Below, piece by piece: positions 1 to 7,196 of a stretch of DNA of 11,058 nt. Source of the DNA: Fluviibacter sp964604465 (GTDB taxonomy: Bacteria; Pseudomonadota; Gammaproteobacteria; Burkholderiales; Rhodocyclaceae); assembly GCA_964604465.1 (NCBI GenBank), contig CAZRYZ010000046.1, positions 1 to 11,058 of the forward strand, in the 5' to 3' direction. A program made the translations under genes and the position numbers. The notes beneath the pieces are model-generated. The model searched no databases. It was not told where the DNA came from and saw only the letters and a list, made by a program, of their open reading frames with translations. The first letter of the stretch is position 1. Every line of letters starts with the position of its first letter.

Positions 1-444
1 CTGTTTGCGTTTCTGTCGCTATGGACCGGCGCACTCTGGGGCAAGCCCATGTGGGGCGCCTGGTGGGTCTGGGATGCGCGCCTGACCTCCGAGCTGATCC
101 TCTTCTTCCTTTATCTGGGCTACATGGCGCTGCATGCGGCCATTGATGATCCACGCCGGGCAGATCGGGCTGGGGCTCTGCTCTCGATCGTGGGGGTCGT
201 CAACGTGCCCATCATCTATTTCTCGGTCAAATGGTGGAACACCCTCCATCAGGGCGCATCCGTTTCCATTACCAAATCACCCAGTATGGCCACCACCATG
301 CTCTGGGGCATGCTGATCATGGCACTGGCCTTCTGGGCCTACACCATTGCCGTTGCGCTGATGCGGGCCCGCAACATCATGCTGGAACGAGAAGCCAATA
401 ACGAATGGATCAAGCAACTGCCCGACATAAAGGAGGCCGCATAA
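1..444 (+). CDS. ccmC: Haem exporter/transfer protein CcmC, 3' part
   Basis: This reading frame is open from the first base, so the gene starts left of the window; 147 residues are visible and about 100 N-terminal residues are missing compared with E. coli CcmC. CcmC is an inner-membrane protein that works with CcmAB to load haem onto the chaperone CcmE at the periplasmic face. Visible residues 16-29 carry the tryptophan-rich WWD haem-binding signature (GKPMWGAWWVWDARLT), and His83 in NTLHQG matches the second periplasmic haem-ligand histidine of the family. Hydrophobic stretches at visible residues about 32-46, 60-74 and 99-121 are consistent with the last three membrane helices. The stop codon TAA shares its last base with the ccmD start, as expected in an operon with ccmD. 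Identification is firm; only the start is unseen. Confidence 0.95.
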   Translation: MFAFLSLWTGALWGKPMWGAWWVWDARLTSELILFFLYLGYMALHAAIDDPRRADRAGALLSIVGVVNVPIIYFSVKWWNTLHQGASVSITKSPSMATTMLWGMLIMALAFWAYTIAVALMRARNIMLEREANNEWIKQLPDIKEAA

Positions 445-608
445 TGTTGTGGAACAGCGCCAGCGAATTTTTCGCCATGGGTGGCTATGGCTTGTACGTA
501 TGGGGCAGTTTTGGTGTGTGTGCCCTGACCATGATCGCCGAACCGCTGCTGGTTCGCCAACGACGCAAGGTGGTCCTTCGCGACATTCAACAGAGTCTGG
601 ATGTCTAG
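444..608 (+). CDS. ccmD: Haem exporter small protein CcmD
   Basis: A 54-residue single-pass inner-membrane protein. In System I cytochrome c maturation, CcmD joins CcmABC and helps release haem-loaded CcmE from the complex. Residues 9-20 (FFAMGGYGLYVW) are the conserved CcmD signature preceding the membrane helix (about 17-34), followed by a basic cytoplasmic tail (RQRRK, 39-42). Start choice: ATG at 444 overlaps the ccmC stop by one base and has a strong ribosome binding site, AAAGGAGG at 429-436, seven bases upstream. A longer in-frame start at 405 lies inside ccmC and lacks these features. Length and motif are typical for the family. In many genomes ccmE follows with little or no gap, but here 109 bases separate them. 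Confidence 0.93.
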   Translation: MLWNSASEFFAMGGYGLYVWGSFGVCALTMIAEPLLVRQRRKVVLRDIQQSLDV

Positions 609-717
609 CCAAGGCCAGAGCACTGTCTCAATTATCAAGATCGTTGATAGACCTCATTCGCTGGCCGGGGATACCCCATAAGCCCGCGTTAATACCGAAA
701 TAGGTAAAATGGTCGCC
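609..717 (+). other. ccmD-ccmE spacer without a gene
   Basis: No gene is supported in these 109 bases. A short inverted repeat, TACC (693-696) and GGTA (703-706), flanks a six-base loop and overlaps the weak AGG that would serve as ccmE ribosome binding site. A GGGG-ATA-CCCC motif sits at 667-677. TTGATA at 644-649 resembles a -35 box, but no matching -10 box lies 16-18 bases downstream, so I do not call a promoter. Confidence 0.4.
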
Positions 718-1164
718 ATGAAACCCCGCCACAAACGATTTGCCCTCATTATCGGGGCGCTTGCCGTCATCGGTGCCGCAGCTACGCTGATTCTCAATGC
801 CTTTGAAGAGAACTTGGTGTTCTTCTTTACGCCCACGCAGGTCGCTGCCGGCGAAGCCCCTAAAAACCGCGCGTTCAGGATTGGCGGCATGGTCAAAGAG
901 GGCAGCGTCAAGCGTGATGGTGTGAATGTGCGCTTTGTGGTTACCGACACGGCGCACGATATTCCGGTGACGTACACGGGCATCCTGCCTGATCTGTTCC
1001 GCGAAGGTAAGGGCGTGGTCGCCCAGGGCAAACTGGAAGACGGCAACACCCTGTTCAAGGCGTCAGAAGTTCTAGCCAAGCATGATGAAAACTACATGCC
1101 GCCTGAAGCCCAGCAGGCGCTGGATCAGGCCGCTGTTGAAAAAGCCAGCAAGACGTTGAAGTAA
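718..1164 (+). CDS. ccmE: Periplasmic haem chaperone CcmE
   Basis: CcmE binds haem covalently in the periplasm and hands it to the CcmF/H ligation complex. The 148-residue product has an N-terminal membrane anchor (about residues 7-27), then the OB-fold haem-binding domain. The conserved blocks GILPDLFREG (88-97) and VLAKHDENYMPPE (118-130) are present; His122 is the haem-attachment histidine and Tyr126 the axial ligand. Start choice: ATG 718 gives the MKPRHKR start typical of relatives. An in-frame ATG at 709 would add three residues and has a better placed weak AGG (702-704). The C-terminal tail after the haem motif is short. The gene closes the rightward ccm unit and is followed by a strong terminator. 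Confidence 0.95.
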   Translation: MKPRHKRFALIIGALAVIGAAATLILNAFEENLVFFFTPTQVAAGEAPKNRAFRIGGMVKEGSVKRDGVNVRFVVTDTAHDIPVTYTGILPDLFREGKGVVAQGKLEDGNTLFKASEVLAKHDENYMPPEAQQALDQAAVEKASKTLK

Positions 1165-1200
1165 TTAGCGCCTGGCGCCTCAAGCCGCATGCGCCACACG

Positions 1201-1232
1201 GCAAAAGGGAGCCTTAATAGGCTCCCTTTTGC
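1201..1232. terminator. Bidirectional intrinsic terminator between ccmE and ccmH
   Basis: A perfect inverted repeat, GCAAAAGGGAGCCT (1201-1214) and AGGCTCCCTTTTGC (1219-1232), closes on a TAAT loop. The GC-rich core is flanked by an A tract on the left and a T tract on the right, so the RNA has a U-rich end in either direction. It lies 36 bases after the ccmE stop and 18 bases beyond the ccmH stop, which suits termination of both converging units. Confidence 0.88.
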
Positions 1233-1250
1233 GTTTGGGTAAGTAGGTTG

Positions 1251-2279
1251 TTACTTGATCCGGGCCTTGGCTTCTTCGATGTTCTGCTGGACGAACTTGC
1301 CCTCCTGGGAGTCTGGCCCGACGATCTTGATCACGCGCTCCCAGTACTGGATGGCCTGTTGGTACTGACCCCCATCAAAGGCTAGGCCTCCGGCCATGAA
1401 AAGGACCTTGGGGTCCTGACTGCCCTGCTTGATCGCACGGTTGATCCATTGCGCGGCTCCCTTGAGGTCACCCGAAGCGGCCAACGCTTCGGCATAATCT
1501 GCCATGAGCTGGGGCTCCTGCTGGATCAGCGGCAGGATGTGATTAAAGGATTTAACGGCATCATCCGGGCGATTGAGCACCATGTAGGCGCGAGCCAGTA
1601 GCTGCCACCCGGCAGGGTCGTCCGGATTAGCGTCCATCTTGGCCTGCAGTCTTGCAACCATGACATTGGGGTCTGGTCGCGGTTTGACATTGGCTGGATC
1701 AAGCGCTGCCGGGTTACCCACCATCAGGTAGACCGTACCGGCACCCAACGGGATCAACAACGCCAGCAACCAGACCAGCCAGCGACCAGTGCGGCGTGTG
1801 GAGGCTTTTGGTGTCACATCAGCCGATGCGGGTGGTTGCGTTGTAGAGGCTTCGGGCAGCACGTCAGGTTCATCAACTAGACCGTGCCGGCTCCGACGGC
1901 GCAGAAAGAACACTAACCCCAGCAGCCCCCCACCCAGCAGCACAAAGGGGCCGACCCAGAGCAGAATCGTTGTTGCCTTGAAGGGCGGGTCGTAAAGCAC
2001 ATAGTCGCCATAGCGGCTGACCAGAAAGTCGATGACTTCCTGATCTGATTTACCTGATTCGATCAGATGACGCACTTCACGACGCAAGTCTTCCGCAAGA
2101 TCCGCACGTGAACCAGCCAGAGACTCGTTCTGGCAGACGAGACAACGGAGATTCTCCGAGATGCTGTTCAGGCGCTTTTCAACCACCGGGTCCTGTGCCA
2201 GCGGTTGGGCCTCGGCGGCATAAGCCGCACTCCCGGTAGCCAGCAAGAAGGCCACGGCCAGGTGAGTCAACCACATCAT
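1251..2279 (-). CDS. ccmH: Fused CcmH-CcmI cytochrome c maturation protein
   Basis: A 342-residue bipartite protein with the layout of E. coli CcmH (about 350 residues). A signal peptide (about 1-22) precedes the CcmH domain, whose LRCLVCQ motif (44-50) supplies redox cysteines Cys46 and Cys49 that handle apocytochrome c thiols. A first membrane helix spans about 104-126; a polar linker and a second helix (about 167-187) follow. Residues about 205-330 form a TPR domain equivalent to CcmI, which binds the apocytochrome C terminus. The periplasmic cysteine domain is thought to work with CcmG and the ligation complex with CcmF. The start overlaps the ccmG stop as ATGA, giving translational coupling; a second ATG follows three bases later. 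It is the last gene of the leftward unit. The CcmI part is fused, so no separate ccmI is needed. Confidence 0.94.
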   Translation of the reverse strand: MMWLTHLAVAFLLATGSAAYAAEAQPLAQDPVVEKRLNSISENLRCLVCQNESLAGSRADLAEDLRREVRHLIESGKSDQEVIDFLVSRYGDYVLYDPPFKATTILLWVGPFVLLGGGLLGLVFFLRRRSRHGLVDEPDVLPEASTTQPPASADVTPKASTRRTGRWLVWLLALLIPLGAGTVYLMVGNPAALDPANVKPRPDPNVMVARLQAKMDANPDDPAGWQLLARAYMVLNRPDDAVKSFNHILPLIQQEPQLMADYAEALAASGDLKGAAQWINRAIKQGSQDPKVLFMAGGLAFDGGQYQQAIQYWERVIKIVGPDSQEGKFVQQNIEEAKARIK

Positions 2280-2812
2280 GACTTCAACCCTTTCAAAATG
2301 GGGTCAATAATTTTCTGTACCACTTCCGGCGTCAGCGGACCCACATGCTTATAGCGAATCACACCGGCCTGATCGATGACATAGGTTTCAGGCACGCCAT
2401 AAACACCGTAATCAATCCCGACACGGCCATCGGCATCAAAGACCGACAACACATAAGGATCGCCATGCTGCTTCAGCCACGCCAGCGCATCCGGGCGCTT
2501 GTCCTTATAGTCCAGACCAATGAGCGGCACATCCGGATTTACGCGCGCAAAGTCGATGAGCACCGGATGCTCGGCACGGCAGGAGACACACCACGAGGCC
2601 CACACATTCAGCAGCCAGACGCGGCCTTTCAAATCCTCGGGCGAGAACTGCGCTTTGGCGTCATGCAGCTGGGGGAGATCAAAGGTGGGCGCCGGTTTAC
2701 CGACCAGGGGCGACGGCACATAGCTCGGGTCTTTACTCAAACCACGCGCCAGAAAAAAGACCAGGATCGCGAAGGTCAGCAGTGGAATCAGGAACAGCCA
2801 GAAACGTTTCAT
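2276..2812 (-). CDS. ccmG: Thiol:disulfide interchange protein CcmG (DsbE)
   Basis: A 178-residue membrane-anchored thioredoxin-like protein that keeps apocytochrome c cysteines reduced in the periplasm, drawing electrons from DsbD/CcdA. Residues about 4-22 are an uncleaved N-terminal anchor. The thioredoxin fold begins near residue 37 (VGKPAPTFDLP). The active site is WASWCVSC with Cys75 and Cys78, and the conserved cis-proline is Pro141 in GVYGVPETY. The acidic GVYGVPE region is a CcmG hallmark separating it from general thioredoxins. The start shares one base with the ccmF stop (TGATG) and the stop overlaps the ccmH start by four bases, so the three genes are tightly coupled. Length is normal and nothing is missing. 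Confidence 0.95.
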   Translation of the reverse strand: MKRFWLFLIPLLTFAILVFFLARGLSKDPSYVPSPLVGKPAPTFDLPQLHDAKAQFSPEDLKGRVWLLNVWASWCVSCRAEHPVLIDFARVNPDVPLIGLDYKDKRPDALAWLKQHGDPYVLSVFDADGRVGIDYGVYGVPETYVIDQAGVIRYKHVGPLTPEVVQKIIDPILKGLKS

Positions 2813-4773
2813 CAGGAAACCACCTTCTCGTCAATCAGGACATCCGACTCGGACTCCGCACGGGTACGGCTTCGGTAACGGCGATCGGATGCGGCCAGAA
2901 TGCCACCCAGCGCCATGAAGGCACAACCGGCCCAGATCCAGGTCACAAAGGGTTTGTAATAGACCCGCACCGCCCAGGTGTGATCACTGGTGGGCTCGCC
3001 CATAGCCACATAGAGATCGCGCGTCAGCGTGCTGTCGATACCGACCTCAGTCATGGGCATGGTGGAAGAGAAATAGGTTCGCTTTTCGGTATGCAGCATG
3101 CCGGTGGCTTTACCGGGTTGATCCAGCGGGCCATAGACGACCTCACCGCGAATGGCCTCGTAGTTGGGGCCACGCACCTGACTGACATCTTTGAGGGTTA
3201 ACTGAATGTTCTTGATTGAGACCGTGTCGCCGGGTGCCATGCTGACATCCCGTTCAACCTGATAGCTGCTCACAAAGGTAACGCCCACAACGAACACAGC
3301 CAACCCCAGGTGAGCCAGCTGCATCCCCCAGAAGGCACGCGGCGGCCAGCTGATTCTTACGCGGGCGATGATCTGGCGGATCACACCGGCCATCACCCAG
3401 ACTGCCAGACCAGCACCCACCGCCACCATGGGGCGCCAGCCGCCCATCAGGATCGGCAAAGCGACAGCGGCCACGATCGCCAGCACCGCCTCCAGACGCA
3501 GACGTTTGAGGAGCGGCCATAGTTGATCCTGCTTCCAGCGGGATAGTGGACCGAGCGGCAAGAGCAGCAAGAGTGGCAACATGATCGGCACAAACACCGC
3601 ATTGAAATAGGGTGCACCCACCGAGAGCTTCCCCAGACCCAGGGCATCAATCACCATAGGGTATACCGTGCCAAGTAGCACGGCACCGGCGCCGGCCAAT
3701 AGCAGGACGTTGTTAATCAGCAGTAGAGTTTCTCGCGACACCAGCGCAAAGGCACCACCCCGACCCACCGACGGGGCACGCCAGGCAAACAGGGTGAGCG
3801 AACCACCGACCACAATCGCCAGAAAGACGAGAATGAACACCCCACGGGTCGGATCTGCGGCAAAGGCGTGAACCGAGGTCAGCACACCGGAACGAACAAT
3901 GAACGTGCCCAGTAACGACAGTGAGAATGCGCCGATGGCCAGGAGTACGGTCCAGTTCTTGAAGCTGCCTCGCTTTTCAGAAACGGCCAGCGAGTGGATG
4001 AGTGCCGTGCCCACCAGCCAGGGCATGAATGAGGCATTTTCGACCGGATCCCAGAACCACCAGCCGCCCCAGCCCAACTCGTAGTAGGCCCAGTTGGAAC
4101 CCAATGCGATACCAATCGTGAGGAACACCCAGGCAGCCAGCGTCCAGGGGCGAGACCAACGGGCCCACGCTGCATCAAGGCGCCCGGCAATCAGCGCGGC
4201 AATGGCGAAGGCGAACGCCACGGAGAAACCGACGTAGCCCATGTAGAGCATAGGTGGGTGGTACACGAGGCCCGGATCCTGCAACAGAGGATTCAGGTCG
4301 CGACCTTCCATCACTGCCGGCAACAACCGGTTGAAGGGATTGGATGTAAACAGAATAAACAGGGTAAACCCAAAGGCAATCAGCCCGAGCACACCCAGTA
4401 CTCGCGATACCATCTCGACCGGCAGCGAGCGCGAGAAGACGGCAACGGCGGCTGTCCAGCCAGACAGGATCAGCACCCAGAGCAGCAGCGAGCCTTCATG
4501 ACCACCCCAGACCGCACCAAAACGGTATTCCATCGGCAGTTGTGTGTTGGAATGTTGCGCCACATAGGCCACGGAAAAATCACTGCTCACAAAGCTCCAA
4601 GTCAGACAGCCAAAGGAGGTTGCCAGGAACAGGAAGGCCATGAGTGCCAGAGGGCGCGCCATACGCGACCAGAGTGAGTAACCGCTGTGCGGCCCGACCA
4701 GACCGAGGATCCCCAACGCCAGAGACGCCATCAGCGCAAGCGCCAGTGCAAACTGGCCTAATTCGGGAACCAT
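2812..4773 (-). CDS. ccmF: Cytochrome c haem lyase subunit CcmF
   Basis: A 653-residue polytopic inner-membrane protein, the usual CcmF length. CcmF reduces and ligates haem delivered by holo-CcmE to the CXXCH cysteines of apocytochrome c, with CcmH/I. The WWD haem-binding domain is at 234-248 (GWGGWWFWDPVENAS). Periplasmic haem-ligand histidines are His173 (YHPPMLYMGY) and His260 or His301 (VLTSVHAFAADP), and His488 (MQLAHLG) corresponds to the membrane-embedded haem b ligand. A large soluble periplasmic loop occupies roughly residues 505-610, followed by the final helix (about 613-630). The start MVPELGQFAL matches the family start and is preceded by AAAGGG about nine bases upstream. It heads the ccmFGH unit, with a candidate promoter at 4833-4860. 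Confidence 0.96.
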   Translation of the reverse strand: MVPELGQFALALALMASLALGILGLVGPHSGYSLWSRMARPLALMAFLFLATSFGCLTWSFVSSDFSVAYVAQHSNTQLPMEYRFGAVWGGHEGSLLLWVLILSGWTAAVAVFSRSLPVEMVSRVLGVLGLIAFGFTLFILFTSNPFNRLLPAVMEGRDLNPLLQDPGLVYHPPMLYMGYVGFSVAFAFAIAALIAGRLDAAWARWSRPWTLAAWVFLTIGIALGSNWAYYELGWGGWWFWDPVENASFMPWLVGTALIHSLAVSEKRGSFKNWTVLLAIGAFSLSLLGTFIVRSGVLTSVHAFAADPTRGVFILVFLAIVVGGSLTLFAWRAPSVGRGGAFALVSRETLLLINNVLLLAGAGAVLLGTVYPMVIDALGLGKLSVGAPYFNAVFVPIMLPLLLLLPLGPLSRWKQDQLWPLLKRLRLEAVLAIVAAVALPILMGGWRPMVAVGAGLAVWVMAGVIRQIIARVRISWPPRAFWGMQLAHLGLAVFVVGVTFVSSYQVERDVSMAPGDTVSIKNIQLTLKDVSQVRGPNYEAIRGEVVYGPLDQPGKATGMLHTEKRTYFSSTMPMTEVGIDSTLTRDLYVAMGEPTSDHTWAVRVYYKPFVTWIWAGCAFMALGGILAASDRRYRSRTRAESESDVLIDEKVVS

Positions 4774-4808
4774 CAGACAAACCCTTTCTATCTCTCTGTT
4801 GCATGAAA

Positions 4809-4826
4809 GCGGCCAATGAGGGCCGC
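4809..4826 (-). promoter_or_regulatory. Hairpin in the predicted ccmF leader
   Basis: A perfect 6-bp GC-only inverted repeat, GCGGCC (4809-4814) and GGCCGC (4821-4826), with a six-base loop. If the promoter call is right, the hairpin is formed by the very first transcribed bases of ccmFGH mRNA. Such 5'-terminal stems commonly protect mRNA from degradation; that role here is inference. A competing pairing, AAAGCG (4806-4811) with CGCTTT (4829-4834), is also possible. Confidence 0.4.
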
Positions 4827-4832
4827 GATCGC

Positions 4833-4860
4833 TTTATATTTGTCGAAACCAACATGCTAA
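4833..4860 (-). promoter_or_regulatory. Candidate sigma-70 promoter for ccmFGH
   Basis: Read on the minus strand, TTAGCA (4860-4855; four of six matches to TTGACA) and TATAAA (4838-4833; five of six matches to TATAAT) are separated by 16 bases. The start of transcription would fall near 4826, leaving a leader of about 53 bases before the ccmF ATG. It is the only good -35/-10 pair I saw in this divergent intergenic region. Confidence 0.5.
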
Positions 4861-4979
4861 AGGAGCCCCCACCCCGATGCAACCTTTGGCCACCTTACGA
4901 ATCGCTTAAGAACCCGCGTCGCCGCATGGTGATAGCTCGGGGTAAACTTCGGATAGCGACATTTAACGGGTAATGATTG

Positions 4980-6295
4980 ATGGTTTGGGCTTTTCTGAGC
5001 AACTCGCACTGGTTATATCTGCTCTTGCACCCGCTGGTGGTGGTGCTTTTTACATTGCGCATCATCGCGGTACGGCGCCCCCCGGGTGTGGCACTGGCCT
5101 GGATTCTGATCGTGACCATCGTGCCTGTGCTCGGTCTGATCGGCTATTTTCTGGTGGGCGAACGACCGATCGGCCGGGATCGCACCAAACGCATTGATAA
5201 GGCGCGACCTGTTTACCAGCGGATGACGGCGCTGCTCGATGCCCGCTACCCTGATGCCGAACACCAGATTGCCCCCCAGTTTCAGTCCATGGCGCGGCTC
5301 GCCGAGAACCATGGCGGCATGCCCCCGGTACCCGGCAACCGCATGACGCTCCATTCGGATACTCAGGCCTCCTTGCAGGCCTTGATGCAGGATATCGAGG
5401 CGGCGCAACAACGCTGTGACCTGGAGTTCTATATCTGGAACCCCGGTGGNNNNNNNNNNNNNNNNNNNNNNNNNNNNNNNNNNNNNNNNNNNNNNNNNNN
5501 NNNNNNNNNNNNNNNNNNNNNNNNNNNNNNNNNNNNNNNNNNNNNNNNNTGGTGGACCCGACCTGCTTCAAACAGAATGCCGGCGTCGGCGAATGGGTCG
5601 ACGCCATGATCCGCGTAGAGGGACCGGCTGCAGAAGCACTGACAACAGTCTTTGAGGGCGACTGGGCGGTCGAGAGCAACAACATTCCCGGCTTTAATGC
5701 CTACCTTGATGCGATTCAAAGCCTTCCCCTGGCGACTGACCAGGCCAGGGTCGTCGCCCAGGCCGTACCCTCTGGGCCCAGTTACCGGACCACCAACATG
5801 TCGCACATCCTACTCAGCGCCATCATGAGCGCCCGGTCGGAAGTGGTCATGACCACGCCCTACTTTGTGCCAGATGATGCCCTCTTTCAGGCGCTGCAAA
5901 CCACCGCTGCGCGGGGCGTGCAGGTCACACTGATTGTGCCGCAACGCGTGGACTCCCTCCTCGTGCGTTATGCCAGCCGTAGCTACATGGATGACCTGCT
6001 GAGTGCCGGCGTCCATATCCGCCAATTTACCGGCGGCTTACTGCATACCAAGAGCCTCGTCATTGATCGCAGCTTTAGCCTATTTGGTTCGGTCAATCTG
6101 GATATGCGCAGCCTGCGCCTCAATTACGAAATCACCCTGATGGTTTATGACCCGGTCTTCAGCGCGGAGCTGCGCGCCCTGCAGGATCGCTACCTGGCAA
6201 AAGCCCCACCCCTGGACGCCGCGAGCCGGGCACGGGTTCCCTTCCACGAACGCATGGCCGAAAACGCTGCGCAGCTTCTTTCGCCCCTGCTTTAA
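4980..6295 (+). CDS. cls: Cardiolipin synthase, ClsA type, interrupted by an assembly gap
   Basis: Makes cardiolipin from two phosphatidylglycerol molecules at the inner membrane; phospholipase D superfamily. Before the gap, about 156 residues contain two N-terminal membrane helices, the linker with GYFLVGERPIGR, and FYIWNPGG, which aligns with FYIWQPGG of E. coli ClsA. After the gap, the protein resumes at (M)VDPTCFKQNAGVGEWVD, matching the segment just after the first HKD motif. The second HKD motif HTKSLVID is intact in GGLLHTKSLVIDRS, and the C terminus ends in SPLL as in ClsA. The first HKD motif falls in the N run, so its presence cannot be confirmed. Frames differ on the two sides (see gap). 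Start: ATG 4980; a TTG at 4977 is also in frame. The ribosome binding site is weak (ACGGG at 4966-4970). Confidence 0.9.
5450..5549. other. Assembly gap of exactly 100 N inside cls
   Basis: One hundred unresolved bases. Upstream coding ends two bases into a Gly codon (GGN). Downstream coding resumes with NTG, which reads as the Met of MVDP if N is A. Comparison from memory with E. coli ClsA suggests about 85 missing codons, that is about 257 bases; a length of 3n+2 restores the frame, whereas 100 is 3n+1. The number 100 is therefore a placeholder, and the frame break is not evidence of a mutation. Confidence 0.95.
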
Positions 6296-6309
6296 ATCTG
6301 GTCTTTCCC

Positions 6310-7161
6310 ATGCTGAGCTATCGCCACGCTTTTCACGCCGGTAACCCGGCTGATGTCCTGAAACATCTGGTCTGGATCCAGGTACTGGATTACATGGCGC
6401 GTAAAGACAAAGCGTTCATGGTGGTCGATACCCACGCCGGTGCGGGCATGTATCTGCTCGACAGCACCATGGCCCTAAAGACCGGTGAATCCGCGACTGG
6501 CATTGGTAAGCTCTGGCCCCTACCCGGGGAAGAACTCCCTGAAGCGGTGACGCGTTACCGCGCCGTGATTGCCGATGCCAATAACCGCGGCGCGCTTTCC
6601 CAGTACCCGGGGTCGCCCTGGATTTCGGCGCACTGCACTCGCCATATCGACCCCCTGCGATTTTTTGAATTGCATTCCAGTGATGCCCCCCTATTGGCCC
6701 AGGCGCTGCGCTTTGCCCAGAAACGGACACAGATTACTCAGGCTGATGGGCTGGCCGGGCTGAAATCTCTCATGCCGCCGCCTGCCCGCCGGTCCGCTGT
6801 GCTCATCGACCCGTCGTACGAAGACAAGACCGATTACGGCAAAGTTATCCAGACGCTTAAAGAGGCCCTGCAACGTTTTGCAACCGGCACCTATGTCCTC
6901 TGGTACCCGATACTAGCGCGCCGCGAATCGGCTGAGCTTTCAGATCGCTTGCTCAAACTGGGGGCACCCAACTGGCTGCACGTAACGCTGAGTACCCAGC
7001 CTCCCGCAGCCGATGGTCTAGGCATGACCGGGAGCGGCCTGTTCATCATCAACCCACCCTGGACACTGCCCGCCACGCTGGAAGAAACAATGCCCTGGTT
7101 GGCTCAAACCTTGGGCGACTCTGGCCATGGCAGCTACACCCTGGACTGGCAGATTAACTAA
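6310..7161 (+). CDS. rlmJ: 23S rRNA (adenine(2030)-N6)-methyltransferase RlmJ
   Basis: RlmJ methylates N6 of A2030 of 23S rRNA using S-adenosylmethionine. The 283-residue product has the family N terminus MLSYRHAFHAGNPADVLKH, the SAM-binding motif DTHAGAG (40-46), and the catalytic motif DPSYE (167-171), a variant of the DPPY motif of adenine-N6 methyltransferases; the Ser form also occurs in relatives, so it is not a sign of inactivity. The block KRFATGTYALWYP of E. coli appears as QRFATGTYVLWYP (188-200), and SGLFIINPPW is near the C terminus. The start has no clear Shine-Dalgarno sequence, but the conserved N terminus fixes it. It begins 14 bases after cls and may be co-transcribed with it. 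Length is typical (E. coli 280). Confidence 0.96.
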   Translation: MLSYRHAFHAGNPADVLKHLVWIQVLDYMARKDKAFMVVDTHAGAGMYLLDSTMALKTGESATGIGKLWPLPGEELPEAVTRYRAVIADANNRGALSQYPGSPWISAHCTRHIDPLRFFELHSSDAPLLAQALRFAQKRTQITQADGLAGLKSLMPPPARRSAVLIDPSYEDKTDYGKVIQTLKEALQRFATGTYVLWYPILARRESAELSDRLLKLGAPNWLHVTLSTQPPAADGLGMTGSGLFIINPPWTLPATLEETMPWLAQTLGDSGHGSYTLDWQIN

Positions 7162-7196
7162 TCCAGTCACCACGACATCTTGATGGAGATATTTCT

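Noticed and set aside
1165..1200. GCGCC repeats after the ccmE stop as an extra terminator or repeat element
   Set aside because: Only two five-base units two bases apart; too short to separate from chance in GC-rich DNA.
4877..4909. Ten-codon open frame (MQPLATLRIA) after AAAGGAG in the cls upstream region
   Set aside because: The AAGGAG lies too far from the ATG, and nothing supports it as a leader peptide.
4644..4973. Plus-strand open frame of 109 codons overlapping the ccmF start and the intergenic region
   Set aside because: Its first half is antisense to ccmF, the predicted protein has no recognisable domain, and the intergenic part is better explained by promoter and leader signals.
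4980..6295. cls as a frameshifted pseudogene
   Set aside because: The frame change coincides exactly with a 100-N placeholder, and the flanks align as one protein if the true gap is 3n+2.
6808..6822. DPSYE instead of DPPY in RlmJ as a sign of lost activity
   Set aside because: The Ser variant occurs in other RlmJ proteins as I recall, and all other motifs and the length are normal.
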